Shown here piece by piece: positions 63,049 to 64,000 of a stretch of DNA of 64,000 nucleotides (position 1 is the stretch's first letter; each line of letters begins with the position of its first letter). Source of the stretch: Bacillus cereus ATCC 14579. Its GTDB lineage: Bacteria; Bacillota; Bacilli; Bacillales; Bacillaceae_G. The notes beneath the pieces are model-generated. The model had not been told where the DNA came from, did not search any database, and worked only from the letters and a program-made list of their open reading frames with translations. The position numbers and the translations under genes were made by a program. The DNA lies in assembly GCF_000007825.1 (NCBI RefSeq), contig NC_004722.1, forward strand, positions 2,644,501 to 2,708,500. Direction: 5' to 3'.

Positions 63049-63744
63049 CTATACAGAGTAGGTAAACGGGACGATATTTAGGTCATACATCTAGGTAATG
63101 TCCCGTTTTTTATGTGTGATTATCCCATGATATAAGTAACCGATTATAATAAAAAGAACCTGTAGAATATCTTACAAGTTCTTTTTCAAATATTATTAAA
63201 ACGGGAACAACAAACTATTTTAACATTCAGTACAGGGAGACCATTTTGATTATGGCTTGATTTTATGATAAATCAAATTTCACCTGTTCAAGAAAAGCTA
63301 GAAAACAAATTCAAAAATGCAGTCGTTGTTGAATATTGGTAAGAAGTTAGTCAATTTAAGGAACTTATAGAAAAAAGAGAGGTTAAGATTGATTTAATGT
63401 ATGTAACATAAAAAATATATTTATTATATAATTTCCACACAATAAATATAGAGAACCTATTTGTGAATATCTATATGGGAATTTAAGTTGTTCCTCATAG
63501 AAATTACATCTTTTAATACGAAAAGAAGCAAGTTAACATTCTTTTATATGGATAAAAATATTAACTTGCTTCTTAAATTTTAGTATAAATTATTTATTGT
63601 AAGCTTTATAATATAATATGCAAATTTATCACCTGTTTTTATAATTCAAGCACCTACTATTAGGAAAAGAGAATATTTCCTAATTAATTTAAAACATAAA
63701 TTTTGTCTATGTTTTAAACAATATGTACTTTGGAGGAGGTTAAT
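63049..63744. other. intergenic region with several hairpins and a gene remnant
   Basis: Terminator hairpins: AACGGGAC / GTCCCGTT plus T6 (63064-63112), AAAGAACCTGTA / TACAAGTTCTTTTTC (63151-63187), and AAGAAGCAAGTTAA / TTAACTTGCTTCTT (63522-63580). At 63265-63411 a frame reads INQISPVQEKLENKFKNAVV, then an internal TAA at 63340 and IEKREVKIDLMYVT; it looks like a degraded gene. No intact gene seen. Confidence 0.45.
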
Positions 63745-64000
63745 TTGATTTTTTCAAAACTCATTGATCGGTACGCCTTATATGATTTACACAAAAAAAG
63801 AAGTGTAGCGTTTCAGTTTACTTCCCTTTCTAACACTTCATTAAATATAAAGGACATAGAATCTTTTTATAAAGTAAAACCATCACATATTCATTTTGAC
63901 ATTAAGCATTCAAAGCAGGAAAATGAATACATGCTTGGACAATTCAACTATAAAAGCTCGATTCAATCCGGTGATTCACGCAACGACTCTGTAACTGGGG
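63745..64000 (+). CDS. partial gene running off the right edge
   Basis: TTG at 63745 preceded by TGGAGGAGG, a near-perfect ribosome binding site. The 85 visible codons begin IFSKLIDRYALYDLHKKRS and include HSKQENEYMLGQFNYKSS; no stop is reached. No signal peptide. The protein is not recognised with certainty; it may be the N-terminal region of an alpha/beta-hydrolase-type protein of the B. cereus group. Confidence 0.65.
   Translation, partial: MIFSKLIDRYALYDLHKKRSVAFQFTSLSNTSLNIKDIESFYKVKPSHIHFDIKHSKQENEYMLGQFNYKSSIQSGDSRNDSVTG

Overview
The window looks like a stretch of chromosome from the Bacillus cereus group (B. cereus / thuringiensis / anthracis type). The evidence is low GC, strong AGGAGG-type ribosome binding sites, frequent TTG and GTG starts, a heterocycloanthracin-type peptide, a second DNA sliding clamp, a bacillithiol-transferase-like DinB protein and many small GNAT, Nudix and MFS genes. 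It reads as accessory chromosome: mostly single genes or two-gene units in both directions, each closed by its own terminator. I see no rRNA, tRNA, CRISPR array, intact insertion sequence or prophage.

Layout. 0-8 kb: a class B penicillin-binding protein, a T-box leader with an apparent proline (CCA) specifier in front of an MFS exporter with a frameshift, a serine hydrolase, a VanZ-like protein, DUF3189 and DegV. 8-14 kb: two broken DJ-1/PfpI genes, a WYL regulator, a MerR-zinc ribbon-methyltransferase fusion and an MFS exporter. 14-25 kb: an internally duplicated protein, a glycerophosphodiesterase, an M15 peptidase with SH3 repeats, a divergent MocR/EamA pair with shared direct repeats, a secreted GH8 chitosanase, and a nucleoside hydrolase-GNAT-YqfO-like-Nudix run. 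26-34 kb: the heterocycloanthracin-like precursor, another serine hydrolase, an OFA-family MFS, a CadD-like transporter, GNAT, Nudix overlapping a second dnaN, and a beta-helix surface protein. 34-42 kb: an MBL-fold enzyme, a free-standing LAGLIDADG endonuclease, a RidA homologue, a gene-free stretch with interleaved inverted repeats, YwqG, an esterase fused in frame to DUF1992, and a patatin plus YxiJ-like pair. 42-50 kb: PH domain protein, GNATs, YfiT/BstA, a flavoprotein, UppP, a GIY-YIG nuclease and a sorbosone-dehydrogenase-like propeller. 50-64 kb: a GC-richer BcrAB-type ABC transporter flanked by gene remnants, a small kinase, Nudix, DadA-like oxidase, YdeI-like protein, arylamine N-acetyltransferase, MepB, DUF4180, a serine hydrolase with a membrane tail, a HAD phosphatase, DinB and the start of one more gene.

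The main biological theme is small-molecule defence and envelope or nutrient turnover: exporters, acetyltransferases, Nudix hydrolases, thiol transferases, penicillin-recognising hydrolases and secreted hydrolases. The most system-like items are the Cys-repeat bacteriocin precursor, which has no modification enzymes nearby, and the MerR-methyltransferase/MFS pair.

Caution: about ten genes are broken by single-base indels, many of them in short homopolymers and most of them apparent insertions. Flanking reading frames remain clean. This pattern suggests sequencing or assembly errors at least as much as real decay, and each case is marked.
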